A stretch of 64,000 nucleotides of DNA, from NCBI RefSeq assembly GCF_900106785.1, contig NZ_LT629834.1:1-64000 (forward strand). Reading direction: 5' to 3'. A model generated the notes under the pieces. That model was given only the letters and a program-made list of their open reading frames with translations, ran no database searches and had not been told where the DNA came from. Of this stretch, positions 26,103-34,798 are shown one piece after another. Both the position numbers and the translations under genes were made by a program. Source of the DNA: Prevotellamassilia timonensis. GTDB lineage: Bacteria > Bacteroidota > Bacteroidia > Bacteroidales > Bacteroidaceae. Position 1 is the first letter of the stretch. Each line of letters begins with the position of its first letter.

Positions 26103-27071
26103 ATGATACGAATTGGTATTATTGGCGGGGCCGGCTACACGGCCGGCGAGTTGTGCCGCATATTGCTCAACCACCCGGAGGCCGAAATCGTGTTTGTCAA
26201 CAGCGAGAGCAACGCCGGCAACTTGCTGGCCGAGGTGCACGAGGGGCTGTATGGCGAAACGGATATGCGGTTTACCGACCAGCTGCCTTTTGACCAGGTG
26301 GACGTGGTGTTCTTTTGCTTTGGACATGGCAAGAGCACCAAGTTCCTGGCCGAACACTACATTCCGGCTGATGTGCGCATCATCGACCTGGCACAGGACT
26401 TCCGTCTGGAGTCGGACGACAATGACTACATTTACGGCTTGCCCGAACTCAACCACTCTAAGATACAGAATGCACTGCACGTGGCCAACCCGGGCTGCTT
26501 TGCCACTTGTTTGCAACTGGGCTTGCTGCCGCTGGCCGAGGCCGGACTGCTCAACGGCGATGTGATGGTTAATGCCATTACGGGCTCAACGGGTGCGGGG
26601 GTGAAGCCGGGGGCGACGACGCACTTTTCGTGGCGCTCGGGCAACATGAGCATCTACAAGGCTTTCGAACACCAGCATGTGCCCGAAATCAAGCAGTCGC
26701 TGCGCCAGTTGCAGCCGTCGTTTGACAGTGAGATTGACTTTATACCTTACCGCGGCGACTTTCCACGCGGCATCTTTGCCACGGAGGTTATCAAGTGCGA
26801 TGCGCCCATCGACGAGATTGAGGGCTACTACCACGACTTTTACAGCGAGGCGCCGTTCACCTTCTACATTGACAAGCCGGTTGACTTGAAGCAGGTTGTC
26901 AACACCAACAAGTGTCTTATACATGCCGAACGTCACCGCGACAAGTTGCTCGTGACGTCGTGCATCGACAACCTGCTCAAAGGGGCGTCGGGACAGGCTG
27001 TGCAGAACATGAACCTTATGTTCGGCCTTGAGGAAACGACGGGCCTGCGACTCAAGCCTGTGGGATTTTGA
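26103..27071 (+). CDS. argC: N-acetyl(succinyl)-gamma-glutamyl-phosphate reductase
   Basis: 322 aa from the ATG at 26103 (MIRIGIIGGAGYTAGEL, the NADP-binding glycine motif). The frame reaches back into the repeat element without family similarity. It reduces N-acyl-glutamyl phosphate to the semialdehyde with NADPH. The catalytic cysteine is C132 in ANPGCFATCLQ. HFSWRSGNMSIYKAFEHQHV and FIPYRGDFPRGIFAT are further family blocks. In Bacteroides the acyl group in this pathway is succinyl; the sequence alone does not show which is used here. It is followed by REP locus C and argD. Confidence 0.94.
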   Translation: MIRIGIIGGAGYTAGELCRILLNHPEAEIVFVNSESNAGNLLAEVHEGLYGETDMRFTDQLPFDQVDVVFFCFGHGKSTKFLAEHYIPADVRIIDLAQDFRLESDDNDYIYGLPELNHSKIQNALHVANPGCFATCLQLGLLPLAEAGLLNGDVMVNAITGSTGAGVKPGATTHFSWRSGNMSIYKAFEHQHVPEIKQSLRQLQPSFDSEIDFIPYRGDFPRGIFATEVIKCDAPIDEIEGYYHDFYSEAPFTFYIDKPVDLKQVVNTNKCLIHAERHRDKLLVTSCIDNLLKGASGQAVQNMNLMFGLEETTGLRLKPVGF

Positions 27072-27125
27072 CGGGTATGGCCTATAAGGGCAAAAGCGCC
27101 AAACGCTAACACCAAACGCTAGCTC

Positions 27126-27233
27126 TAATGGGGGCGACGCGTCTCGCGTCGGGAAAATATGCAGCTATTATTTAGTAGAGACTGAATTTCCTTCCTTTAT
27201 CTATCCCGACGCGGGACGCGTCGCCCCCATTAG
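27126..27233. repeat. REP-like GACGCGTC locus C
   Basis: A perfect-looking inverted pair: TAATGGGGGCGACGCGTC at 27126 and GACGCGTCGCCCCCATTA ending at about 27231, with 51 bp between the arms. It lies inside the arginine operon between argC and argD and could act as an attenuator or RNA-stabilising hairpin. Confidence 0.85.
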
Positions 27234-27304
27234 TGCTTGCGTTTCTTCGCAGCGCAATTTTGGTGCGAACCAAGATCTGAAACTTCAATATAACATTGCT
27301 CAAC

Positions 27305-28450
27305 ATGACTTTATTTCCAGTATATCCACTCTTCGACATCAACATTGTGAAAGGCAAAGGCTGCCATGTGTGGGACGACAAGGGGCAGGAGTATCTTGAC
27401 CTGTATGGCGGACACGCTGTGATTAGCATAGGACATTGCCACCCGCACTACGTTGACATGCTCACCAAACAGCTTAACACGCTGGGCTTCTACTCTAACT
27501 CGGTAATCAACACGCTGCAAAGCCAACTGGCCGAAAGGTTGGGACAGGTGTGTGGCTACCCGGACTATCAGCTGTTCTTGATTAACTCGGGGGCCGAAGC
27601 TAACGAGAATGCCTTGAAACTGGCTTCATTCCACACGGGACGCAAGCGCGTGCTGGCTGCGGGAAAGGCTTTTCACGGCCGCACCTCGCTGGCTGTGGAG
27701 GCTACCGACAATCCTAAAATTGTGGCACCTGTCAACAGCAACGGCCACGTGACTTTCTTGCCACTCAACGACTTGGCGGCCTTTGAGGCTGAACTGAGCA
27801 AGGGCGATGTGGCTGCGGTGATTGTGGAGTGCATTCAGGGTGTGGGCGGCATACGCATGGCCACGGCCGAATTTATGCAAGGGCTGCGCAAGGCTTGCGA
27901 CAAGACGGGCACGGTGCTTATTTGCGACGAGATACAGTGTGGCTACGGCCGCTCAGGCAAATTCTTTGCTCACCAGCATCTTGGCGTGAAGCCGGACATC
28001 ATTACTTGTGCCAAGGGTATTGGCAATGGTTTCCCGATGGGGGCAGTCATCATCTCGCCCAAGTTTGAGGCGGTGTATGGCATGTTAGGCACTACCTTTG
28101 GCGGCAACCACTTGGCTTGTACGGCGGCCCTTGCGGTGCTCGACGTGATTGAGCAAGAGCAGCTTGTGGACAATGCGGCCAAGGTGGGCGCTTACTTGAT
28201 GGAGGAGCTTAAAAAGCTGCAACAAACCGATGCGCACATTGTGGACGTGCGCGGCGAGGGCCTTATGATTGGCATTGAATATGACCAGCCTATCAAAGCG
28301 CTGCGCAACGCGCTTGTACACGACGAGCATGTGTTTACGGGAGCGGCCTCAACCAACATTCTGCGTTTGCTGCCACCGCTTACGCTCTCGCTCGACGAGG
28401 CCAAACTGGCTGTGGAGCATATCAAGCGGGTGAGCAAGGTGCTCGATTAA
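27305..28450 (+). CDS. argD: N-acetyl(succinyl)ornithine aminotransferase
   Basis: 381 aa from the ATG at 27305. A PLP-dependent class III aminotransferase that makes N-acylornithine from the semialdehyde and glutamate. The PLP lysine is K237 in CAKGIGNGFPMGAVI; ICDEIQCGYGRSGKFFAHQ precedes it, and FHGRTSLAVEATDNP and NSGAEANENALKLA are the phosphate-pocket motifs. It is the last gene of the operon in this window. argB, argF/argF' and argH are not next to it, and a REP pair follows. Confidence 0.94.
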   Translation: MTLFPVYPLFDINIVKGKGCHVWDDKGQEYLDLYGGHAVISIGHCHPHYVDMLTKQLNTLGFYSNSVINTLQSQLAERLGQVCGYPDYQLFLINSGAEANENALKLASFHTGRKRVLAAGKAFHGRTSLAVEATDNPKIVAPVNSNGHVTFLPLNDLAAFEAELSKGDVAAVIVECIQGVGGIRMATAEFMQGLRKACDKTGTVLICDEIQCGYGRSGKFFAHQHLGVKPDIITCAKGIGNGFPMGAVIISPKFEAVYGMLGTTFGGNHLACTAALAVLDVIEQEQLVDNAAKVGAYLMEELKKLQQTDAHIVDVRGEGLMIGIEYDQPIKALRNALVHDEHVFTGAASTNILRLLPPLTLSLDEAKLAVEHIKRVSKVLD

Positions 28451-28482
28451 CACTTTCGTTTACAAACAAAGCAACCAACCTC

Positions 28483-28577
28483 TAATGGGGGCGACGCGTC
28501 CCGCGTCGGTAATTTATGTTTGAATCATTGATATTCATATACATTCATTACCGACGCGGGACACGTCGCCCCCATTA
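28483..28577. repeat. REP-like GACGCGTC locus D
   Basis: Inverted pair TAATGGGGGCGACGCGTCCC (28483) and GGGACACGTCGCCCCCATTA (28558-28577), with 40 bp of AT-rich loop. It lies between the convergent argD and DUF1634 genes and could end both transcripts. Confidence 0.85.
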
Positions 28578-28730
28578 GTGCTTGAGTTTAGTGCTTGAGT
28601 TTGGTGCTTGCGTTTGGGAGTTGCGTCCGTTCGTATATTTGTGTTTTACCGGACAGAAAACGGGTTGACAAGTAAGACTATCCTTACCTGTCAACCCGTT
28701 AACCTGTTTACCTGTCAACCAGTCAACCCA

Positions 28731-29150
28731 TCATTTGAAACCCTCGATAGAGTTGCTGATTATCACGGCCAGCACAATGGCGGTGATGATGGCGTAGAGC
28801 CAATCGCGGTCCTTCAAAAAGTCGATGAGCGAAAGGAGTACACGCATGATGGGGGTGAGTATGAGTATGAGCACACCAGTCTGTATCCAGCCCACCGCGG
28901 AGAACGAGGCAAGACCGGCAAAGATACCGCGCAAGGTGGTGTAATCGGCATGCGCTGCGGCATTGCCGTAACTAAAGTTTTGGTAGTCGGCAAGGTCGAA
29001 TGGCTCACTGCCGTGGTTGACCAAATAGATGATGCCGCCCACAAAGGCTACAAGGCAGGCCAACGACACGCCTATGCGCAACGTGTTGCCCACAAGCTGC
29101 TGCATGTCGTACTTTTGGCGCTCAGCCGTTGATGTCGTATTGTTGTTCAT
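28731..29150 (-). CDS. DUF1634 membrane protein
   Basis: 139 aa from the ATG at 29150. Three membrane segments are visible, at about residues 25-45, 78-100 and 117-135 (YAIITAIVLAVIISNSIEG). The motif TPIMRVLLSLIDFLKDRDWLY between the last two fits DUF1634, a family usually found next to TSUP/TauE-type transporters. That is the case here: the stop of the TSUP gene lies about 20 nt upstream on the same strand. Its role is probably accessory to that transporter; no activity is known to me. Confidence 0.85.
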   Translation of the reverse strand: MNNNTTSTAERQKYDMQQLVGNTLRIGVSLACLVAFVGGIIYLVNHGSEPFDLADYQNFSYGNAAAHADYTTLRGIFAGLASFSAVGWIQTGVLILILTPIMRVLLSLIDFLKDRDWLYAIITAIVLAVIISNSIEGFK

Positions 29151-29170
29151 TGTCAAATTGCTTTAGGTAG

Positions 29171-30007
29171 TTAATATTTGCCGCCGAAGCCTTGCCATAT
29201 CATGTTGATGGCTACAAGCACGATGGCTATGCAGAATATCTGGCGCAGCACGCTCACATTGAGGCGCTTGAGCAGACGGGCACCCGTCAAGGCACCGAAC
29301 AACACGCCTATCATGACGGGGCAGGCTATGCCGGGGGCTATCACGCCGCGCTGCACATATATGACGGCCGAGGCACAGGCGGTTACACCCATCATAAAGT
29401 TGCTGGTGGTGGTGCTCACCTTGAAGGGCACCTTCATCATGGCGTCCATGGCCAGCACCTTGAGCACGCCCGAACCTATGCCGAGTATGCCCGACAGCAC
29501 ACCGGCCACGTACATCACACCAAAACCGCCACCAACGTGGCGCAACTGGTAGCTCTTGACGGTGCCGTCCTTTTGGGGCCATGTGCCAAACAACTTGAGA
29601 CGGCGGGCGGCCTCGGAGCCTACCACGCCGTCGTGGTCGCTCTTGCGGCGCTGCTGCATGGCAGCGGTGAGCAACAACACGCAACCGTAGATGACGGCTA
29701 TGACGTTGTTGTTAAGATAGATGGCCACCGCAGCACCGCACACGGCACCTATGGTGGTGGCTATCTCGAGGAACATGCCAAGGCGAATGTTGGTGATGCC
29801 CTCCTTGACATAGGCTGAGCCTGAGCCGCTTGATGTGGCTATTGAGGCTACAAGGGCTGCACCTACGGCATAGTGAAAGTCTATGCCAAAGCCGAGTGTG
29901 AGCACGGGTATCACTACCACTCCGCCACCAAGGCCCGTGAGTGACCCTAACAGGCCGGCGCAGTAGGCTGCCAGCAGCAGTATCAGGGTGAATGCGAGTA
30001 AAGTCAT
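29171..30007 (-). CDS. TSUP (TauE/SafE) family anion transporter
   Basis: 278 aa membrane protein. The start MTLLAFTLILLLAAYCAG is followed by GSLTGLGGGVVVIPVL, the typical glycine-rich TSUP repeat; the second half has GVLSGILGIGSGVLKV, the matching internal repeat. Members export or import sulfite, sulfoacetate or other organosulfur anions across the inner membrane. The DUF1634 gene downstream makes a two-gene unit. A -7 element TAACTTTG lies at 30065-30072. Confidence 0.9.
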   Translation of the reverse strand: MTLLAFTLILLLAAYCAGLLGSLTGLGGGVVVIPVLTLGFGIDFHYAVGAALVASIATSSGSGSAYVKEGITNIRLGMFLEIATTIGAVCGAAVAIYLNNNVIAVIYGCVLLLTAAMQQRRKSDHDGVVGSEAARRLKLFGTWPQKDGTVKSYQLRHVGGGFGVMYVAGVLSGILGIGSGVLKVLAMDAMMKVPFKVSTTTSNFMMGVTACASAVIYVQRGVIAPGIACPVMIGVLFGALTGARLLKRLNVSVLRQIFCIAIVLVAINMIWQGFGGKY

Positions 30008-30064
30008 TGCGTTTCTGTGTTATATTTATTTGTTATACTTGTCGTTATGTGCGCTTTCGGAGCG

Positions 30065-30072
30065 CAAAGTTA
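30065..30072 (-). promoter_or_regulatory. -7 promoter element of the TSUP-DUF1634 operon
   Basis: On the minus strand TAACTTTG, 57 nt upstream of the TSUP start codon. Confidence 0.5.
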
Positions 30073-30161
30073 AGCATTTGCTTTTGAGTATGTGCGCCCT
30101 CCCGCCCATAAGATTGGACCGCGGCCCTGGCACTGCGCGCTTTGTGACAGCCATACAAAAA

Positions 30162-30190
30162 GCCCCCACAGTGATATACACTGCAGGGGC
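30162..30190 (-). terminator. Terminator hairpin after the OmpA-family gene
   Basis: GCCCC...CAGTG with CACTG...GGGGC, preceded by AAAAA on the plus strand (TTTTT on the minus strand), 56 nt beyond the OmpA stop. Confidence 0.6.
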
Positions 30191-30246
30191 CAGCAAAAAT
30201 GAAATCTTATGAAACGAATTAAAAGTCTATATGACTCTGCGAGAGT

Positions 30247-31362
30247 TTACTGTTCCTTAGCCACGCCAATTACCACGCGGTTTGAGTCGTTGTCTTTGAA
30301 AGGCTGTACGGTGTCGCCCTTGAAGCCTGAGGTGAGGCGTGAGGCATCGATGCCATACTTCTCGACGAGTATCTTCACTACGCGGGCAGCACGCTTTTCG
30401 GAGATGTTGCGGTTGATTTCGGCATTGCCTGTGCCGGCATCGGCATAACCCATCACTTCGGCCTTGGCTGTGGGGTGATTCTTCATCCACTGTGCAAAGT
30501 CGCGGAGCTTGCCTTCCTCGGTATCGCGCACGGCCGATGAGCCAATGGTGAAGAATACTTCGGTCTTGGTCTCTGCCAACTGACGCACAACTGGCTTTGG
30601 TTCGGGCTTGGGCTCGGGTTTAGGCTCGGGTCTGGGCTCGGGCTTGGGAGCTGGAGCGGGTGCGGGTGGCAGTAGAGCGGGTTCGCTGGGCTTTTCAGCG
30701 CGGCCGCGGCCTATCTTAAAGTTTACGCCGAGCAAGGCTTGCAACTGCCAGTCGCCCTTGCCGTTGAGCTTTGAGTTGAATCGGTCGTGCAGGTTGTTGG
30801 CAGTAACCTCGAGGTTGATGCCTACAACACGGCTCACCTCGGCGTCGAGCTGCATGCCCACACGGAAGTTGTGTACCAGGCGGTCGTCGTCCCAACGCAG
30901 GTTGAGGTTATTTTCGGCAGCGGTGTTGGCCATGCCGTTAAGGTCGTCGTTGTCCCAAGCATAACCAAGACCTACGCCACCAAGCAGGTAGGCGTTGAGC
31001 ACATGGTGCTTTTTAGGTGCAAAGGCATTGCACAGGTTGAACATAAGGTCGAGGTTTGAGGTAACGAACTTGTAGTCGTACGTCTTTCCCAAACTCTTGA
31101 GTCCACCCTTTTCATTGATGCCGCTCACGTGCAGACGGGCGCCCACAACGGGGGTGAACATACCACCTACGCTCACGGCGCCAATAGGTGTGATGAGCTT
31201 TTTGGCATCGTAGTTGGTAAAGGTTACTTGACCGCCACCCTGTACGCCAACAAAGACGTAGGGGTAATCGGCCTTCTTTTCGCCGCTCTCTTGTGCAAAA
31301 GTGGCTTGTGTGGCCATGCCTGCCAGCAGAACTGAGGCCATTAGGGTCTTGAAGTTTATCAT
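30247..31362 (-). CDS. OmpA-family outer-membrane protein with Pro-Lys/Glu linker
   Basis: 371 aa. A signal peptide (about 1-23, ending TQATFAQ) is followed by an N-terminal beta-barrel of about 200 residues. Then comes a flexible linker of alternating Pro with Glu, Lys or Arg (APAPKPEPRPEPKPEP). The C-terminal OmpA/MotB-like peptidoglycan-binding domain has VMGYADAGTGNAEINRNISE and RAARVVKILVEKYGI. It links outer membrane to cell wall. Its own promoter and terminator flank it. Confidence 0.92.
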   Translation of the reverse strand: MINFKTLMASVLLAGMATQATFAQESGEKKADYPYVFVGVQGGGQVTFTNYDAKKLITPIGAVSVGGMFTPVVGARLHVSGINEKGGLKSLGKTYDYKFVTSNLDLMFNLCNAFAPKKHHVLNAYLLGGVGLGYAWDNDDLNGMANTAAENNLNLRWDDDRLVHNFRVGMQLDAEVSRVVGINLEVTANNLHDRFNSKLNGKGDWQLQALLGVNFKIGRGRAEKPSEPALLPPAPAPAPKPEPRPEPKPEPKPEPKPVVRQLAETKTEVFFTIGSSAVRDTEEGKLRDFAQWMKNHPTAKAEVMGYADAGTGNAEINRNISEKRAARVVKILVEKYGIDASRLTSGFKGDTVQPFKDNDSNRVVIGVAKEQ

Positions 31363-31393
31363 CTATTGGGGTTTTAATTGTTTCCTTTGCGCG

Positions 31394-31401
31394 CAAAGTT
31401 A
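31394..31401 (-). promoter_or_regulatory. Promoter of the OmpA-family gene
   Basis: The minus strand has TAACTTTG here, with TTTTG at 31422-31426, a spacing of 20 nt. Both parts of the Bacteroidota -33/-7 promoter are therefore present. Confidence 0.65.
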
Positions 31402-31519
31402 CATAATGTTTTGATATGTTGCAAAAGTTTGAGAGCGTTTCTATATACCGCAGGCCCGTAAAATGTGGCACTTGTCGCTCTGATGCGCACAAAACACTAC
31501 CCACAAGCGGATATACAAC

Positions 31520-31556
31520 ACAAAAGGAGCGCAACCCGCAGGCGCGCTCCTTTTGT
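31520..31556 (-). terminator. Terminator hairpin after the M16 protease gene
   Basis: ACAAAAGGAGCGC (31520-31532) pairs with GCGCTCCTTTTGT (31544-31556). It is flanked by A and T runs on both sides, so it can work in both directions. Confidence 0.75.
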
Positions 31557-31589
31557 TAAATATATTAAGTTAATAGCATCAAGCAGTCA

Positions 31590-34442
31590 TTACTTGGTGC
31601 CGTCCTTCTCGGTCATGTCGGTTGGACGCATCGACACAGTGATGCAGTTGTTCTGCTTGAGCAGCACGATGTTGACAAAATCCTGAATATCCTTCGGCGT
31701 GATGCTCTTGAGGGTAGCCTCGTAGTTGGTGCGGAGGTCCTTGCCCCAGAGTGTCTTTTGCATGATGAGTCCGTGCCAGTACTCGTTCTTCTTCTGGTTG
31801 TCGGCATAGTCCTTGAGTTCGAAGGTTATCACCTTGCTGAGTTCGTCGGCTGTTACACCCTTGGTGGCGATGTCGTTAATGCCTTGCTTCATGAGCAGCA
31901 GGGCTGAGTCGAGTTTGGCGGGCTTTACAGGGCACTGTGTGATAATTTGGTAGCTGTCGTACTTGCCAAAGTCGGCCTGTCCGTCGGTTGACACGCTGTA
32001 AGCTATGCCGGCGTCCTCGCGAATGCTCTTGAGATAACGCTGTGTAAGCACGGCGCCAAGGGCGTTGACCACGGCAGCCTCCTTCATAGAATAAGGAGTC
32101 TTGCCCTGATACATCTGCACGATGATGGCCTGCGGTGTCTCCATGGCACGGAAGAAGTTGTTGCTGCGGGCACCGTCTACGGGGTCGTTCTTTACGTCAA
32201 CATACTTCTCGCGGCTCTTTACGCCCTTGAGCGGTGCGATGTACTGTTCGGTGAAGGCGCGGAGTGAGTCTACGTCGATGGCTCCAGTAAAGTAGAAGTC
32301 GAAGTCGCCGGCTGCGTTGAAGCGCTCAGCATAGAGCTTCTTGATAGTCTCGTAGTTGGCTTTGTCCAGATCGGCACGCTTGAGGCCATCGCACAAGGGG
32401 TTGTGGTTGTAGATGGTGTTGACGAGCGAGTCGCTGAAGGCCTTCATGGGCTGCTTTTCAGCATTTTCGAGCGCTGACTTGAGGTAAGACATCGTGTTGT
32501 CGTAAGCATCTACATCGTTGGCGGGAGCCTGGAAACGGAGGTAGATGAGTTCGAAGAGCGTGCGGAGGTCCTTGGGAGTGGCAGAGCCTGCGATGTTCTC
32601 GGTAAGGTTGCCCAGATTGATGCTGCAGCTTACTTGCTTGCCGGCAAGTTTCTTTTGCAACTCGGTGCTTGTAAAGTTGCCAACGCCAGTTGAGTTCATC
32701 ACAGTGGGGAGGAGCTTGGTGTTGACGCGGTCCTTGGTGATGATGCTGTTGTTACCGCCAAAGCTGGTGGCAGCAAACTGCACCTCAGAGTCGTTGTAGT
32801 CAGTCTTTTTGTAGAACACGCGTGCGCCGTTGGGCAGTGTCCAGCAGGTGTAGCCAAAGTCGGCCTGCGTTTCCTTGGCTATCTTGCCCTTCTTGGGCAA
32901 TACTGGCACGAGGGGCTCGTTCTTTACATTGTCAACATAAGCCTCCACCTTGGCAGCTTTGGCAGCAGCAATGGCCTGCTTGAACTGGTCGGCAGTGGGC
33001 ACTGTCACGCCCTCCTTGTCGGGGTACATGGCCAGACACACAAAGTTGGTGTCGGTGCGGGCAGTGAGTTCTTTGAAGAGGTCTGACGCTGCGGGGGCCG
33101 TCATCTGCATCTGGCCCATTTGCTGTGCAAGCATCTTGTAGGTGTTGTACTCGTCCTCTACTGATGGTATGGGGTCATTCTCGAGGAAGTGACGCACATA
33201 CTGCGGCACGTAGAAACCGTTCTGCTGCTTCTCGCGGTTGTTGTAGATAGTCTCTATACCGCTGAGGAACTCCTCGCTGGCACGGTTTATCTCGGTGGCA
33301 GTAAAGCCAAACTCGCCGGCGCGCTTAACCTCGGTCATTACGGCCTCGAGTGCCTCCTTGTCCTTGCCGGGTTTGGGCAGGATGTAAATGGTGTAGGCGT
33401 CCTTAGTCTTGGCTATGATATAGTTGCCATCTGAGGCCTGTGCCGTAATAAAGGGGCAGTCGGGCTTTTGTGCAGCCTCGTCAAGACGTGCGTTGATGGC
33501 GCTCGAAGCCAAAGTCTCAAAGTACTTTACAGTGAGATATGCCGGCGTGTTCTTATATTCGTCGGGCACGAGGTGGTCGTGCTTGAACAATATTTCGATA
33601 ACAGCCTGGCTCTGCTCCTTGTCCTTGTCGATGATGTAAATGGGCTGGTTGGTGTCGGGCACGGGGTAGTGCTCGTAAGCAGCGGCGTTTTCGGGCATCT
33701 TGATGGGCGAGAAGAGTGCCTTTATCTTGGCCTCAACCTTGTCGACATCGATGTCGCCCACAATGATGATGCCCTGCAAGTCGGGGCGGTACCACTTCTC
33801 ATAATAGGCACGCAGCTCGGCGGGCTTAAAGTTGTCAACCACGCTCATCAAACCGATGGGGAAGCGGTGGCCATAGCGTGAATTGGGATAGAGGGCGGGC
33901 AGATTGCGCTCGAAGATGCGGCTTGAGGCACTTGAGCGCATACGCCATTCCTCGTGAATGACACCGCGCTCCTTGTCAATCTCCTTGGGGTCGAGCGTCA
34001 AGCCATCGGCCCAGTCGTGCAGAATGAGCAGGCACGAGTCAACATTGCTGTCGGTTACGGGCACATCGTCAATGTTGTACACTGTCTCGTCGGTTGAGGT
34101 GTAGGCATTGAGGTTCTGGCCGAACTTCACACCGATGCGCTCACAGAACTTGATGAGCTTGTCGTCGGGGAAATTGTCTGTACCGTTAAAGCACATGTGC
34201 TCGAGGAAGTGGGCCAGACCGCGCTGACTTTCCTCCTCCTGCACCGAGCCTACCTTCTGTGCGATGTAGAAGTTGGCACGGTTTTCGGGCAGATTGTTGT
34301 GACGGATATAATAAGTCAATCCGTTGGGCAATTTGCCTATGCGCACAGCCTTGTCTACGGGCAGCTGTGGCATTTGCTGGGCCATCACTGGCACTGCGAT
34401 GAATGCCACGAGCAACAGCCATAAAGCTTTGAGTTTGTTCAT
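31590..34442 (-). CDS. M16-family zinc metalloprotease, periplasmic
   Basis: 950 aa from the ATG at 34442 (MNKLKALWLLLVAFIAVPVMA, a signal peptide). The inverted zinc motif HxxEH is at H78-E81-H82 (AHFLEHMCFNGT), with TSTDETVYNIDDVP downstream. The protein has the duplicated M16 architecture: an active N-terminal half and an inactive C-terminal half (QADFGYTCWTLPNGARVFYK onward). Such PqqL/insulinase-like proteases degrade peptides in the Bacteroidota periplasm. The 59-aa gene lies 58 nt upstream on the same strand, perhaps in one transcript. Confidence 0.93.
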   Translation of the reverse strand: MNKLKALWLLLVAFIAVPVMAQQMPQLPVDKAVRIGKLPNGLTYYIRHNNLPENRANFYIAQKVGSVQEEESQRGLAHFLEHMCFNGTDNFPDDKLIKFCERIGVKFGQNLNAYTSTDETVYNIDDVPVTDSNVDSCLLILHDWADGLTLDPKEIDKERGVIHEEWRMRSSASSRIFERNLPALYPNSRYGHRFPIGLMSVVDNFKPAELRAYYEKWYRPDLQGIIIVGDIDVDKVEAKIKALFSPIKMPENAAAYEHYPVPDTNQPIYIIDKDKEQSQAVIEILFKHDHLVPDEYKNTPAYLTVKYFETLASSAINARLDEAAQKPDCPFITAQASDGNYIIAKTKDAYTIYILPKPGKDKEALEAVMTEVKRAGEFGFTATEINRASEEFLSGIETIYNNREKQQNGFYVPQYVRHFLENDPIPSVEDEYNTYKMLAQQMGQMQMTAPAASDLFKELTARTDTNFVCLAMYPDKEGVTVPTADQFKQAIAAAKAAKVEAYVDNVKNEPLVPVLPKKGKIAKETQADFGYTCWTLPNGARVFYKKTDYNDSEVQFAATSFGGNNSIITKDRVNTKLLPTVMNSTGVGNFTSTELQKKLAGKQVSCSINLGNLTENIAGSATPKDLRTLFELIYLRFQAPANDVDAYDNTMSYLKSALENAEKQPMKAFSDSLVNTIYNHNPLCDGLKRADLDKANYETIKKLYAERFNAAGDFDFYFTGAIDVDSLRAFTEQYIAPLKGVKSREKYVDVKNDPVDGARSNNFFRAMETPQAIIVQMYQGKTPYSMKEAAVVNALGAVLTQRYLKSIREDAGIAYSVSTDGQADFGKYDSYQIITQCPVKPAKLDSALLLMKQGINDIATKGVTADELSKVITFELKDYADNQKKNEYWHGLIMQKTLWGKDLRTNYEATLKSITPKDIQDFVNIVLLKQNNCITVSMRPTDMTEKDGTK

Positions 34443-34500
34443 TGTTATTAGGTATTTGATAATTACTTTTGATAATATGACGCGGGCAAAGGCGGGTTTG

Positions 34501-34680
34501 CTACAAAAAGAGGCCGTTTCTTTTAGCAATCTCCAACAATTCACTGTCGTTCCTCTCTGTCAAATAGCTCTTCATCATTTGATACAGATCGCTGATCACA
34601 GCCTCGTCCTTTATATTATATATGAGCATGATAAGCTCGTTCTTTAGGGGTTCGTCAGGGTTCAGTGTCAGTGTAGCCAT
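34501..34680 (-). CDS. 59-aa hypothetical protein upstream of the M16 protease
   Basis: The gene reads MATLTLNPDEPLKNELIM..., then a helical stretch with EAVISDLYQMMKSYLTE, and ends SELLEIAKRNGLFL before TAG. A -7 element TACTTTTG lies at 34717-34724, 37 nt upstream. It looks like a small, soluble, acidic alpha-helical protein, somewhat like the antitoxin half of toxin-antitoxin pairs, but no toxin gene is next to it. It is followed after 58 nt by the M16 protease gene. Function unknown. Confidence 0.6.
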   Translation of the reverse strand: MATLTLNPDEPLKNELIMLIYNIKDEAVISDLYQMMKSYLTERNDSELLEIAKRNGLFL

Positions 34681-34716
34681 AGTTGTACGTTTATATCATT
34701 ATGCTATCTATCACTG

Positions 34717-34724
34717 CAAAAGTA
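34717..34724 (-). promoter_or_regulatory. -7 promoter element for the 59-aa gene and M16 protease
   Basis: TACTTTTG on the minus strand matches TAnnTTTG. Confidence 0.55.
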
Positions 34725-34798
34725 GGCATTTCCGCTTACACTTGCTCTAATTACGAAAAACATTTTGTAAATTCGCGACAAATTATCACGACGCACAG

